DNA from: Xanthostigma xanthostigma
Lineage: Eukaryota; Arthropoda; Insecta; Raphidioptera; Raphidiidae
Direction: 5' to 3'
NCBI GenBank assembly: GCA_963575645.1
Contig: OY754464.1
Location: 74,374,948 to 74,438,947, forward strand
Length of the DNA: 64,000 nt
Shown here: positions 33,085-45,135 of the stretch, piece by piece
How positions within the stretch are numbered: the stretch's first letter is position 1
Layout of the letters: each line of letters starts with the position of its first letter
Notes under the pieces: generated by a model
Database searches by the model: none
What the model saw: the letters and a program-made list of their open reading frames with translations, nothing else
Told to the model about the DNA's origin: nothing
Position numbers and translations under genes: made by a program

Positions 33085-33295
33085 ACGTGGTGGCTATGGA
33101 AATCATTAATGCATTACAGAAAATCGTTCCACTTAAAATACAACATACACTGAAAAAGAATATATTTGATAAATAAAACGCATTAATGATTTCCTTAGCT
33201 ACCGTATCAACAAAACTCATGTATGATGCGTCTTAAATAAGCCGACCATGTTTTCGGCTTATTTAAGACGCACTATACATGAATTTTGTTGATAA
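33085..33295. repeat. nested inverted repeats
   Basis: An inner palindrome at 33209-33293 has arms of about 37 bp (GCGTCTTAAATAAGCCGA). An outer weaker pair is GGAAATCATTAATGC (about 33099-33113) and GCATTAATGATTTCC (about 33179-33194). Confidence 0.75.
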
Positions 33296-33353
33296 TTCTT
33301 CCCTACATATTTTTTGATGAAACCTATTACAATATCTTCTAAATTGTGTTAAC

Positions 33354-33575
33354 AATAAAATATAGTTTAAAAAAAACTAAAAAACACGCTTTATATCGGA
33401 CTAAAAAGTAAAAAATAATTGTTTTAAAATAAGCTTAAAAAGCGTGGGGCGCTTTGTTCCACATTTTCGTACATCGAGCGCCCAACGCTTTTTAAGCTTA
33501 TTTTAAAACAATTATTTTTTACTTTTTAGTCCGATATAAAGCGTGTTTTTTAGTTTTTTTTAAACTATATTTTAT
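33354..33575. repeat. long palindrome
   Basis: Arms of about 85-90 bp, near-perfect. The left arm contains ACTAAAAAACACGCTTTATA, GGACTAAAAAGTAAAAAATA and AAGCTTAAAAAGCG. The centre is GTGGGGCGCT...AGCGCCCAAC. The phrase ACTAAAAAGTAAAAAATAAT also sits in the palindromes at 25383 and 31655. Confidence 0.85.
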
Positions 33576-33592
33576 TTTTCACTTTTTAGTTT

Positions 33593-34043
33593 GAGGATCT
33601 ATAAAAGAATTTATTAATCCTGGGGGTCCTAATAAGGATAATGGGAAACTGTTATCAAATTATTGCATTGTCATCGGTCCTTGATACGTATGCAAAGTTT
33701 CAAATTAATCAGACTTCGGGAAATTGGTGAAAATAAAGCGTTTACTACAGAGGATCTATAAAAGAATTTATTAATCCTGGGGGTCCTAATAAGGATAATG
33801 GGAAACTGTTATCAAATTATTGCATTGTCATCGGTCCTTGATACGTATGCAAAGTTTCAAATTAATCAGACTTCGGGAAATTGGTGAAAATTATGCTCAA
33901 AGATTTAAAAGAATTTATTAATCCTGGGGGTCCTAATAAGGATAATGGGAAACTGTTATCAAATTATTGCATTGTCATCGGTCCTTGATACGTATGCAAA
34001 GTTTCAAATTAATCAGACTTCGGGAAATTGGTGAAAATTATGC
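33593..34043 (+). repeat. three ~140-bp tandem units
   Basis: The units align from AAAAGAATTTATTAATCCTG at 33603, 33760 and 33907. They are nearly identical through CATCGGTCCTTGATACGTAT and CAGACTTCGGGAAATTGGTG. Spacers differ (TAAAGCGTTTACTACAGAGG against TTATGCTCAAAGATT). The end runs into TACATACATAGTTAGTTACA. Such near-identity suggests recent duplication. Confidence 0.85.
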
Positions 34044-35938
34044 TCAAAGATTCCGTTACGGACATACATACATAGTTAGTTACATACATAGTTACAACCC
34101 AAACTAATATAAAGCGTTTAAAAAATGCCACCTCCAATTTATTCGGTAAATTGTTAGTTTTTTTTTAAACAAATAACTGATAAATAAGCTGCAAAATGGA
34201 ATATCTCGAGTATAAATCGATAAAAAATTATGAAAATTTGTAAACTAACGTTTTTGAGTATGCTGAACACAAATCTGGTCATATGAATGGCTGATGATAA
34301 ACATATACAGGGTGGGGCATTTAAAGTGTTACAGAGCAATAGCCCTTAAACTCTCACAAGCCTATTTCAATGTGAGCAGGCGATCGAAGTGTGTCAATGT
34401 GTAACCTTAGTTAAGAAATTTCTGCTCGCTCGAATTTCAAGCGAAAAACACATGTTACACATGTTTCCATCGAGAAATTTTCCGTTCTTTCTAAAAAATT
34501 TATTTCAAAAGTTATTAATTAAAAACCACATTTTTGCGGTAACATTTTGATATTTTGCTCTACATGCCTTCCCAAGCACCTTTCACAAGGAATCATGTAG
34601 GGGAGAGTTTTTTCGAAGTCAAAATCTAATTGTTCCCCACTAACTGTATAGTAGGATTTTTGACGAATTTTAAATTATTGAAGATACTTTTCGAAGTCGT
34701 GTCTGTAGAAATGATCCTAATTCAGAAAAAAAATTTATCTCTCACATATTTTTAAAAACAAAAATTTTTATAGTGCCCGCGCGACGGTGAGAGTTGAAGC
34801 CAGGCACGTCATTAATAATATGGTAGTGAACGCCTACTTGCCCACAGACAGTGGCGTGTGGAATAAATTCGACATATCTACCTATTTATAGCGGTAGAAT
34901 AAAAAACAGTTGTGTGGTTTTAAGAAACCACGAGCAAGTGAAACTTTTATTGGATTGTAGGCGTTGGATTGTAGACACTTATCCATCACGATTAATTATA
35001 AACAACAATATTTACATGAATACACGAATAAAAACATGTAAACACTGTACAGCACATGCCCGCATGACAGACTGACTATGTGTTATACATACTACACGGT
35101 CAGCTGATGCTAACCATGGGCGCCGTCATATTGGCCTTGGATGCTCTACCGAGCGCCTACTCCGAACGCCTTTCACTTTACCCCTACTCCGCGGCCACTT
35201 GTAATGCGACATGCAACAGACGGCCAGAAAAATTCGGGGCTATAGAATAAAAGTTTCACTTTAATAAACACTGGACGCACATGGATCTCCGAAACAGCCA
35301 ATAGTCAGCTAGAAGGCAGGCGCAATGCGTTCACGTCACTATGACGCGGTGGCTTCATCTTTCGCCGCAGCTATTCTAAGAAATCTCTTTTACAACAGAC
35401 AAAATATCAAAATGTACAAAGTTTCACATCCGGTTTCGAATTTTTACGACAGTCGCACGGCTACAGTAAGACGTATAAGCAAATATAAATTTTAATTAAA
35501 CGTGCAATAATGAGTAAACACATTTGATACATTTATATCTCTATTAATTGGTGCCCTGTAGAAGGTTTGTTTAGAGTGCCGTGTCTTGTTAACGCCAATG
35601 ACCGCTAGGATCGCTGCTGACCGCACTAAATCTTAGTTAATTATAGACGAAGATGATGTTATAGTGCAACTGGGCGGTCCCAGCGTGAACTGTGCCATTA
35701 TGTAATATAGTAATAAACCCTTTTAACACGAAGTAATAAAAGATATCTATATTAATAATTTCGTTAAGGCATACGGTAGACTTGACTGAAAACTATCAAA
35801 AATTATTTAGTAAAATAAAATTAATTCAACAACACATATCCGCAAAACTTGCGTTATTACAATAAAAATATAAGAATAAAAAAAAATTAATATACCATGT
35901 TTTTAAAGCAACCTGAAAAGTATATAATAATTTCTTTT
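34044..35938. other. no gene seen
   Basis: Contains an ACAGGGTGGGGCATTTAAAG phrase near 34308 that may be a transposon end, but I find no partner. The open frames at 34154-34339 and 34851-35075 are unrecognised. Confidence 0.45.
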
Positions 35939-36050
35939 ATTCAACACGCGTGAGTAATATATAATTTCGGGGCCCTGCTAAATTCGGAAGAAATAATAAA
36001 TTACTTCATGTTGACGCGTAGAGTGCTAATAATAAGCAGTGATAATGAAT
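35939..36050 (+). repeat. direct repeat, copy 1
   Basis: TATTCAACACGCGTGAGTAA through TTGACGCGTAGAGTGC. Repeated nearly unchanged at 36423-36530, which places about 370 bp between the copies. Confidence 0.8.
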
Positions 36051-36422
36051 TTTCTGGACCAATAGAAACTCAGTAGCAAGCCCAAGCGTGAAATAATGAA
36101 TAAAAACTGCACGCAGCTTCTGGACCAATAGGAACGTGGTAGGCGGTATTGTATATATGAAAACAGCATCGCAATTCAGCGAAAGTCATGGCAAGCTTGT
36201 GTGCATACACTGACGGTGGGTACGTCAATCAATGAAGTGATTTAATATTTTTCCCTCTTTTATCAGGGCCCCGATTACATATTACTCCTGCTAGTTGAAT
36301 AAAGTATTATGTGCGACCATTGATCGAAGGAGAATATTCCACTCGCGTGTTACCGCACTCGCTACACTCGTGTGGCAAATTTCACACTCATGGAATCTTC
36401 TCCTTCTCTCACTAGTCGCACA

Positions 36423-36530
36423 ATATACTATTATTCAACACGCGTGAGTAATATATAATTTCGGGGCTCTGCTAAATTCGGGAGAAATAATAAATTACTT
36501 CATGTTGACGCGTAGAGTGCGAATAATGAG
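36423..36530 (+). repeat. direct repeat, copy 2
   Basis: Same as 35939-36050 with a few substitutions. The downstream phrase TTTCTGGACCAATAGGAACG also recurs (near 36052, 36118 and 36567), so a higher-order duplication is likely. Confidence 0.8.
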
Positions 36531-36599
36531 CCGAAACTGCACGGAAAATATTTTACTGCATAGTTTCTGGACCAATAGGAACGCGGCAAACTTTTGTTA

Positions 36600-36761
36600 A
36601 GACTTTGTATTTTTTATAACTTATTCTTTTATTTTATTAATTAGAATTTGTTGTTTTGTTTCTGTTACGTTATAGAGAAGTGCTTTTAGTTTGTTTGTTT
36701 ATTTGTATTGCTAAAGTTTTACTATTGTAAATAATTATATTCCTAGAACAGTTTTGTTACA
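36600..36761 (+). mobile_element. LTR fragment, 3' end
   Basis: Matches the end of the LTR at 12892-13242 and, inverted, 53772-53950: TTATTTTATTAATTAGAA, CGTTATAGAGAAGTGCTTTT and CAGTTTTGTTACA. Confidence 0.6.
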
Positions 36762-37339
36762 ATATCCTCCCACTCTAACTGCAACTGAAAGATTGTTTCA
36801 GCGGCACAGAATTTCATCCGAGCGAAGCCCAGCTTGCTGCAAGTAATATTATTTTTTAGGCTACACAGTAAAAAGTTAACTTTTATTAGTGTGTGATTTG
36901 CACTACACACTACAGAAAGTAAACTACTAACGCAAAAACTAGATACGTTCAAGATTCTAGACAGTGCCACCATCGGGAAAACAATGATTGTAAATTATAG
37001 CATAGTCATCCCTGACGTTAAGTTATAACAAAAATTGCTTGTATTTTTAAAACAAAAGCAACACGAAACTTTTTAGTAGCGCAATTATGCAAGCAATAAA
37101 AAAAGTCTTATTCAATTCTTGAGAAGACGCGAGGACATGTACCAGTTTTTAACGTCTCCTTTTTTACGTCACGTAAATCTAGCGACCCCTTGAGGCCTCT
37201 TGAAAATAATGAAACATGAAAATGCGGGAAAACATTAATTTCTGTAACCTTTCATGCATACAGCCTTTTTTTCAAAAATTTGCATAAACAGGTATGTCAA
37301 ACTATATTTTATACGTACTTGAAGTTTCAGAACGATTTA
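36762..37339. other. no gene seen
   Basis: The open frame at 36743-36973 crosses the LTR edge and is not recognised. Confidence 0.5.
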
Positions 37340-37795
37340 CCGACTTTCTTAGTACAAAAGCATTGCACTAAATCTACTTTCAAAGTAGCTGTAACATTGA
37401 TTTTTGTCACTAAAGTTACTAGTAGTGATGTGTCGCTCTTCTTTGTTTTATCAATTTTTAAAAATCGAGCCAAAACTGTCTCCTTATCCGCTCCGAGTTC
37501 ATCTAACTTTTGAATCAGTGCGGAAAAACTGAGTTCTTCATTTTACTGGCCTATACATTCGAAATAGATTCGATTTTTGAAGTTAAATCTCTTTTCAAAG
37601 TAGATGTAACAATAATTTGGGATGCCAAATCTACTTTTAAAGTAAATATTACATTTGACGCTAACTCCATTTTTAAAGTGGCTTTAATATTGATTTTCTT
37701 AAATCTACTCTGAAGGTAAATTGCTATTTGTCGTTAATTTTACTTTCGAAGTAGATTTAACATTGACAGCTGACACTAAATCTACTTTCATTGAA
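37340..37795 (+). repeat. degenerate short tandem-like repeats
   Basis: The phrase AAATCTACTTTCAAAGTAGC and variants (TCTACTTTTAAAGTAAAT, TTTACTTTCGAAGTAGATTT) recurs about eight times at irregular spacing of roughly 35-50 bp, with nearby A.CATTGA. The small open frames at 37280-37713 come from it. An ancient minisatellite is the simplest reading. Confidence 0.55.
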
Positions 37796-37799
37796 GCCG

Positions 37800-38400
37800 A
37801 CGAAACGAATTAAATCGTTTTTATTATAGTCTAAGATCCGGTATTAGAAATATATACCCTCATCTGTTATTTGATGATGACAAAGATTATATCATAGATA
37901 ATATACACATTGATAAATCGCACATGGGTTGCGTAGCTAAATCACGTACCGATGCTGTTAAATCAAATAAATTCTAATTAACTTTTTTGCATCAACTTCC
38001 CCGATTTGTTTATCATAAAAATCGAGCTTAAAATGAGAGAATTGGCACAAGGAATTGGAATATACTACTGAGTCTACACATAAATATAGATTATCCACAT
38101 AAACATACCTTGTAAATAGTTGTGTTCTGTGTACTTTGAGTTTATTTGTTTTGTTAACATTTTATTTGTGTCATAATCTCTCCATTTTTATGACTAACAA
38201 ATCGGGGAAGTTGACCCAAAAAAGTTAATAAGAATTTATTTAATTTAACAGCAGCGGTACGCAATTTAGCTAGGCAACCCATGTGCGATTTTTCAATGTA
38301 TATTTTACGTATAATAAGTATAATCTTTGTCATCAACAAATAACAGATGAGGATATATATTTCTAATACCGGATCTCGCACTATTATAGGCTTATAGCCA
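37800..38400. mobile_element. foldback element, arms ~200 bp
   Basis: Left arm 37800-38025 (GATCCGGTATTAGAAATATA, GCACATGGGTTGCGTAGC, AACTTCCCCGATTTGTT) is inverted at 38185-38400. Arms differ at many positions, so the element is not young. Confidence 0.7.
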
Positions 38401-38960
38401 CAATATCTGTGAAAGATTTCCGCGACATGAGTTTAACACGACAATAATGCGGATTAAACGGAAACAGTCGGACGTCAAAGGGTTAATTAGTTCTTACCGC
38501 CATTTCTATCAGTGTGTATTTAAACTCCATAGCCGATACCGACACGTCCAAGCACTTCTATTAACTGTGTTTACACTATGCCGGGGAGGCTTTACGTACT
38601 TGTTATCTCGGGTTTCTCGAGCCTTGAGCGTCCGTCGACCGCAGGCTGCTAGGGGAATCCCTCAGCTCCTGAGATACCGCTGCGTCCACCTTTTAATAAA
38701 ATACATTCGATAGAGGCCAGCTTAGACGTGTTGCTTTCAGGACTGATCACAGTTCTAGTTTAAATACCGAACGGTTAGGGTGAGGGAGGAGGGGGCAGCG
38801 CTATTAAAATGGGTAGTATTGAAACGAATGACTGTAAATTATAATTTTGGGTGACAAAAATAATCAATTTGGGTTACTGTATTACTAAGTGAGCGACTGA
38901 CGAGAAAATAATAATTGGGTGACTAAATTACTAAGTGAGCGACTAAATTACTAAGTTGTT
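38401..38960. other. no gene seen
   Basis: Contains a degenerate GTGACTAAATTACTAAG / GAGCGACTA repeat near 38890-38960. The open frame at 38447-38713 is unrecognised. Confidence 0.5.
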
Positions 38961-39078
38961 AATAGTTAATTGTTTAAATAGAACTGCGTTTTCTAAAAAA
39001 TACCTATATATTTAATTGACTGTCAATTAAATATACATTTTTTAGAAAACGCAGTTCTATTTAAACAATTAACTATTT
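38961..39078. repeat. palindrome, ~50-bp arms
   Basis: AATAGTTAATTGTTTAAATA then GAACTGCGTTTTCTAAAAAA is inverted after a short spacer (TTTAATTGACTGTCAATTAAA, itself palindromic). Confidence 0.85.
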
Positions 39079-39289
39079 AATTCGCATACCCCTTAATCGT
39101 TCACGCCGGAAATGTTTTTTTAAAAACTCCACATTTGCCCCTTCCCGTTTCACTGCGAAGGGGGGAAAGTATGATAGCCCGTAACACTCAGACCCTATGA
39201 ACAGCCGAAATGGCCAGTTCACGAGTATTTGAACGTAAGTGAAAACAAAATCATGATTATTTGGGAAAGTCGCCATTTATGTTTTAAAC

Positions 39290-39495
39290 TCTTTGGTCCT
39301 GACGGTCATTTCAATGGACATACAATTCTAACGCGTATAATTTAAGTCAGCGTAATTAAATATCAAACATAAACATTTCATTGTGCTTGGGGCTTATCTG
39401 AGATGTAGGCATGCCAAACAGAACTATGTGGGTAGGAGGTCGAAATATCGAGTCAAGTGTTGACCGCAGTCATGGATTCACGCAAAGCTGGTAAA
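39290..39495 (-). repeat. dispersed repeat related to palindrome at 19774
   Basis: GGCTTATCTGAGATGTAGGC, CGAAATATCGAGTCAAGTGT and GACCGCAGTCATGGATTCAC match one arm and the flank of 19774-20050. Here only a single, unpaired arm is present. Confidence 0.7.
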
Positions 39496-41066
39496 AGTGT
39501 ATAATTCGATTATTATTATTTACTAGAACTTACGTATTTTCATGATGTGATTTATTTTTTTTGTGTGGATATTTATTTTAATTTTATGATGTTAACTTCA
39601 CTAATTACCTATACTTAAAAAATAATTAAACATCCTATGCTAATAATTACCGTAAAAATATTTTTTTTTTTGGCGGGCAATTCACTGGAAAAAAAGCAAT
39701 TAAATTTTTGAATGATATTTTTTTTTACATAAATGGAAATATCACATAAATACAAGTTTCATAGCAAAACTACGTTTATTTTATTTTTTTAAAATCAATT
39801 TTCACAACGACAAAATCATCAAAATAAAAATTAATTGTAGGTACAGTATATATTGAAAAGTTACACTGCTAGTAACCGAAAAAATTATATAAAACATATT
39901 TTTTAATTTAATATATTTATTATTTTGTGTATAAAAAGAATTTGAGTAAAAATGGGTTAGCCTGCATTACATCTTGATAGACAAAATGGATCTTAGATAC
40001 AGTATAGCTCAGACGTACCCACTAATGAAGTTATTAAGCTTCTTAAACCATGCTAATTGCTGACGCGTTCAAAGCTAACTCAGTGTTGCTCAAACTGTTT
40101 TAAAACCCAACTTATACGTAGAATGCAAACATTAAAACAATAAATATTGCTTAAATTTATTTGCTTTGTTTTAAATTTTTGTATTTTCACTTTTTATTAG
40201 GCGCGACCTCCACACAGCTTTAGTAGGTATAATTCAATCATCGCAGTAACCTGTACAATTCCTTGGCCACCGATATTTCTGGAGCCGTTAGCTTTAGATT
40301 TTTAAGCTAAAAATAAGAAATCGCCAATCTTTAACACGTCCTTCAACCTGTCATTTTGCTCGCGACATGCGTAGATTACTCCGAATAGTCTTCCCCGCAC
40401 GGTCTAGTACGTCTACAGCAGCACTTGATTTTCACCGTATCTCCTCTCAACTTAGAGCTTCGAGTGCGGTATCTTACTCTCTAACCTGCTTGGTACAGTA
40501 CGCGCCACGAATCTAAAAGGTTCGGAAGTTAGTCACAAGCAGCGTCGCAAAGGCGCATTTTAGAGCCGTTGAGACTACGACCACCTCCCAGCTACCTGCA
40601 CGGAACGTGCGCTCGTCGATGATTGACCGTAATATAAAGATATTAACCGTATGTTGAGCAGCACTGTTCTAATGAATTCTCGGCTCGTTTACTCCAGTGT
40701 TTCTTAAACGCTAACTTTTCTTGAGTTTTCCTCATGAATTGGATATAAAGAAGACAATAGCAAAGCATAAAGCGCTTGTTTGGCTGGATTATAATTGTTT
40801 ATATGTGTTAACCGTCTTTACAATACAAAAACCTTATAATGAAGATTAGTGAATTTGTGCTTCTATTTATCTTTTCAAAATTATTAAGAAACTTGTAAAT
40901 ATTTACGAAAAATCCACATTTTGCATTAATAGGCGCTGAGTGTCGAAAAGATTATTTATTCAACTTATTCGAGCAAACAAAAACGTAATAATGAAAATGA
41001 TGAAGATTCGTTATTATTTTTATTTAGATTTTAAAACTTTAAATGCTCGCTCCACGACTTTTGTAC
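39496..41066. other. no gene seen
   Basis: AT-rich, then a less AT-rich stretch at 40200-40680 without an open frame. Nothing recognised. Confidence 0.5.
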
Positions 41067-41074
41067 CTATTTAA

Positions 41075-41315
41075 CAGGCCTGGGAAAATGGCGGCCCGCA
41101 GCACAATTTTGTCCGGCCCGCGAAGCATTTTATAAATTTTAGAAAAATAGTAAAGGGCCAGAACAGACGAAAAAAAAACCTAAGGAGCTTTTTTTTGCTC
41201 TCCAAATGCAGAAATAGTATGTGAGGACCTTTTTTTTGGCTTTGCAAATTTTTGGCCCGCGGTCAAATTTTCATCACCTATGTGGCCCGGCGATCAAAAG
41301 ATTTGCCCGCCCTTG
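41075..41315. mobile_element. hAT-like MITE, 241 bp
   Basis: Ends CAGGCCTGGGAAAATG and, inverted, CAAGGGCGGGCAAATC, with GGCCCGC blocks just inside, in the style of many animal hAT elements. Flanked by CTATTTAA (41067-41074) and CTATATAA (41316-41323), an 8-bp duplication with one change. Confidence 0.65.
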
Positions 41316-41794
41316 CTATATAATATCGGCTTCGCTCGAATTTGTAGATTGCCACCGTTTTTTCGTTGACTTACGTTGCAAAATTGATATCCACGAAAAG
41401 CGCTTGACATTAAAATGGGTATAGTAAGCTATCCTTAAAAGATCGCGAACTTTTCTGTAGACCTATAAAAAAAGAAAAATTCTACCATATATTGTTTTGC
41501 TATATTTCAAAAGGATTAGACAGCGTTTTCGGTATAAGCTCCCAGTCGGCTTGATTCTTTCCGACATCTTCAACAATCATCGTCATATTTCAATCAATTT
41601 ACACAAAACATTAATGAATTATGTCATAAACATTTCTCTTGAATCACTCCGTCCATTGATAAAAACCGTATGAAAATCCGTTCGGTAGTTTTTGGGTTTA
41701 CCGCATTCAAACAGACAGACGCGGCGGGAAATTTTGTTTTATATATGTAGTAATTTAATAATAATATAATCATAATAAGAAATGCGTTTAACGT

Positions 41795-42030
41795 CCGTTT
41801 CTCGACTTTATGTCATAACAAACACCATTCGCACCATAACTATTTTTTTTTCTACCACACTTATCGTTATTTTCTACAATTTTTAAACTTCAACTTAATT
41901 AATACCAATAGGTGAATGAAGGAATTTTTAGAAAATTAGGATAAGGTAGGAAAATTTTGAGCATAGGAGTAATCGGCCATGGCCTTGAATAAGGAAGCAT
42001 CTCGGTATTTATCTGGAATTGTTGAGGGAT
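41795..42030 (+). repeat. dispersed repeat (copies at 18510, 59085)
   Basis: TTATGTCATAACAAACACCA to TTATCTGGAATTGTTGAGGG. A mariner-like foldback is inserted at its right edge. Confidence 0.7.
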
Positions 42031-42037
42031 ATATATA

Positions 42038-42780
42038 CAGGCTGTCCCATTAAGAATGGGACATAGAACAACCGCAGATTCTCCAATTCAAAATAAAACG
42101 ATTAAGCGAAATATGCTTAGATAAAATGTTACTCGCTCTACCAGTGGCGTACGGCAGGAGTAAGTAATGCTTGTACCCCTTCTAAATGTTACGCCGCTGT
42201 CTAAGTTTTAATTATGACTATAATTTTAATTTTTTTGATATTTTCTAAGTCAATAATGTACACTTGTTAGTTTGTTGTAAAGTCATTGGCTTTCGAGATA
42301 TTCGCAGTTTTTTTAAGACAAAATTGTAAAAATGAATATTATTAATATTAATACAAATAAAAAGTACATGTCTATCTATCTTTAACTGCGAAAATCTCGA
42401 AAACCAATGACTTTACAACAAACTAACAAGTGTACATTATTGACTTAGAAAATATCAAAAAAATTAAAATTATAGTCAAAATTAAAATTTAGACAGCGGC
42501 GTAACATTTAGAAGGGGTACAAGCATTACTTACTCCTGCCGTACGCCACTGGTAGAGCGTACTGAACTAATTTTTTTATTGTTAGGTGCATTTTATGATA
42601 TTTAACAAGTGTGCCGATTTGAGTAAAATTATACGGTGTATTAAAAAAATTATGGACATTAATAATTTTTCAGTTTTCGGAAACGAGTAACATTTTATCT
42701 AAGCATATTTCGCTTAATCGTTTTATTTTGAATTGGAGAATCTGCGGTGTTCTATGTCCCATTCTTAATGGGACACCCTG
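42038..42780. mobile_element. mariner-like foldback element, 743 bp
   Basis: Inverted ends CAGG(C/G)TGTCCCATTAAG are followed by AATGGGACATAGAAC, flanked by TA at 42036-42037 and 42781-42782. Long inner arms (GTACGGCAGGAGTAAGTAAT, then TGACTTTACAACAAACTAAC) fold back at about 42310-42360. An unpaired block (about 42560-42690) occurs only on the right. No transposase. Confidence 0.8.
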
Positions 42781-42782
42781 TA

Positions 42783-43099
42783 TGTAGTAATTAAAAATTA
42801 CATTTCTATCTAAACATTTTTTCTTAATTAATTTAATTTAACTGAAATGAATAAATCTCGAAACAAATAAACAAGCACGCAAGGAAATTAAAAAAATCTG
42901 CAAATAAATTAAACTCCTTTCAAAAAAAAAAAAAAAACTAGAAATCGTAATATAATAAAAGTTTTGAGGTCAGCGCCAATTCAATTATTATAACTTTTTA
43001 TGTTCCTATGCACTTTCATTAATTATAATTCAGCAATTACATTAATTATTAAAGTAAATTCTGATAAAAGACATAATTGCAGTTACATTTAAAAAAGGA
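42783..43099. other. no gene seen
   Basis: AT-rich with an A homopolymer near 42920. Confidence 0.5.
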
Positions 43100-43700
43100 A
43101 TAAGAAAAATCTTTTCTAATAACTTGGGGAGTAAGCTGGTGAATGCGTGACAAAAGATTTACGGAAGTGTGATCGGGCGAGGCGAACGGAAGTTGAGAGG
43201 GAGATATAAGTCAGTGAAGATAGAAAGAGGATGACAAATACTTCACTGGCTAGTGGCGTCATCAGGTGGCCAAAAATATAAGCAGTATAATATATAACAA
43301 TAGAATGACACATACTTTACCTACTTGCCAGTGGCGCTATCGGGTAACAGAAAAAAGTTTTGTAAACCTACTTAACTTGCAGAGCTAAATAATGTTTCAT
43401 AAAGATTTACGCTTAAAATCCAACGAGAGCTAAGTAATTGCAATGTATTACTTTTGTTTTCATTATCTTTATGTTTATATTTCTTTCTTCTTCCATTAGA
43501 CTGTTCATTTCGTTCTTGATCAATTTTACAAATTATTATTTTGTTCAATACATTAAATATTCTACGTTTAAAGTGAATAAAATTGTAAATTCATTTTAAA
43601 GTGCATATTTTGTGAATTTTCGGGTGAATAATAACAAATTATGGCAGGAAGAAGTTTTACTTCAGTTGTGTGGTCTAAAGCACACTCGTTTTTTTTAATT
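43100..43700 (-). repeat. dispersed repeat, copy of 13790-14760 without LTR
   Basis: CTTGGGGAGTAAGCTGGTGA and TTTACGGAAGTGTGATCG at the left, and GGCAGGAAGAAGTTTTACTT then CAGTTGTGTGGTCTAAAG at the right, are the inverse of blocks at 14550-14720 and 13798-13865. The open frame at 43116-43313 is repeat sequence. Confidence 0.6.
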
Positions 43701-44424
43701 GATTATTACTTTCACATTTCTATAAAAAATATGATTTTTCTTTGATATTCATAAATCATTATCGCATGGGTTTTGCGAATGCGAATGTTAAAAAATACGC
43801 CAATATTTGCGTTACGTCAATAATAGGTACACTGTGAAAATGCCATAGGTATTAATATTAACCGAAACGTGGAAGATGCATGCGCCATAGCTAGTAATGA
43901 TATAATATTATCTAAACAATGTGCGGTGCTTTCTACAATAAAATGTGTTTTCTCTCTCTCTTTCTCTCCATCTTTTACGGTATATTTTATATATATCTCT
44001 GTCTTTCACAGTGTATTGTTGTTGGAATTCCAGTTTTAAATCTGCATTCCTTTTTCAACCCGGCATTAATCACTTTACGGGCCGCGTGCGATACTCGAGA
44101 CAGCCAGGGCAGAGCGCTATGGCGTTCGCCCAACCCCTGCGACATCCAAATAGATCGAGAGAGAATGCCTCTTCTTCTCGGCTATAGGCGAATCGCTATT
44201 GCATTGTCCACTCATTATAGAATGGTTGCTGTCTATTCTAAAGCAAATTTTACAGATATGACCACAATACCGGGTGGCAGAAGGAATTGTCAACAAATTT
44301 GATTTGAAAACGACGTCATATTTACAGTTGTGGCGATTCCCCTTAATAATTCAAGAAGCAATCTTACTACTTTAGCAGTATGCAAGTTCGGGCAGTTGAC
44401 TCTTTTGTATTGGCAGAATGATTT
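43701..44424. other. no gene seen
   Basis: The overlapping open frames at 43919-44302 and 43945-44187 have no recognisable domain; the longer one is hydrophobic at its start only because of a TCTC-rich tract. Confidence 0.45.
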
Positions 44425-44515
44425 TTAAGTTGATTCTCTTTTTTAACAGCGTGTAGAAATCAAATAGACGAACAAATATTTCAAGTAACTTTTTTTATCA
44501 AAACCCAAAAATGAA
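44425..44515 (+). repeat. dispersed repeat, copy of 12785-12890
   Basis: TTTAACAGCGTGTAGAAATC then AAATAGACGAACAAATATTTC. Confidence 0.7.
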
Positions 44516-44729
44516 GGGGAAAACGGACTTTCAAAGTTTTATTAAATTTTATCAAATTTTGAGGTCGCGGTCCTGGCATTATGTTATGTCACTATGAAAA
44601 TATGTTATGTCATTATCAAGTATTAACTGAAATTGATCGAAGTTGTCCCCGTTTTGTTGGACACAAAGATGCGTGCGTTGTAAGCCATGCTTCGGTACAT
44701 GCTTGTAGTAGCAATAAGGGCCTTCCGGA

Positions 44730-45135
44730 TGCATTTTTTCAAGGCATACCCTTTTAAAAAATGCGATTTTCGACGAAAACCGAAATCTTTAGGAACTTTT
44801 GCAAAATCATCATGCTTATAGAAAACAAACACGCTGAATCCAATGAGCACAAACAAACGTCTGTATGTCTTTTGGTTTAGAAGTTATTTGCCTTTTTAGT
44901 TTTCAGAAAATCATATAAAACCTTCGAATGGCCCTAGTTTCCAAACTAAAAGAGATATAATGTTTGCTTACGCATTGAATTCAGCTTTTTTTTCTGTGAG
45001 CATTCTCAATTTCAAAAGTATATTAATCAATTTTTTTTGCAATTTTTTCAAGACATACCCCTTTAAAAAAGTGCGATTTTTGACGAAAGCCGAAATCTTT
45101 CGGAACTTTTGCAAAATCATCACGCTGAATCCAGC
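44730..45135. repeat. diverged tandem duplication
   Basis: TTTTTCAAGGCATACCCTTT to CATGCTTATAG (44737-44822) recurs at 45041-45131 (TTTTTCAAGACATACCCCTT, GAACTTTTGCAAAATCATCA). The open frames at 44623-44856 and 45023-45292 lie across these units and are similar to each other for that reason. Confidence 0.65.

Noticed and set aside
37340-37713. Two small proteins sharing STFKV-like phrases
   Set aside because: The phrases come from a degenerate DNA repeat (TCTACTTTCAAAGTA) read in one frame.
41817-42030. Conserved gene exon shared with 18510 and 59085
   Set aside because: The three copies share DNA text and boundaries but no common open frame, so it is a dispersed repeat.
43919-44302. 127-residue membrane-like protein
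   Set aside because: The hydrophobic start is encoded by a TCTC-rich tract, there is no family resemblance, and a second frame is open over the same bases.
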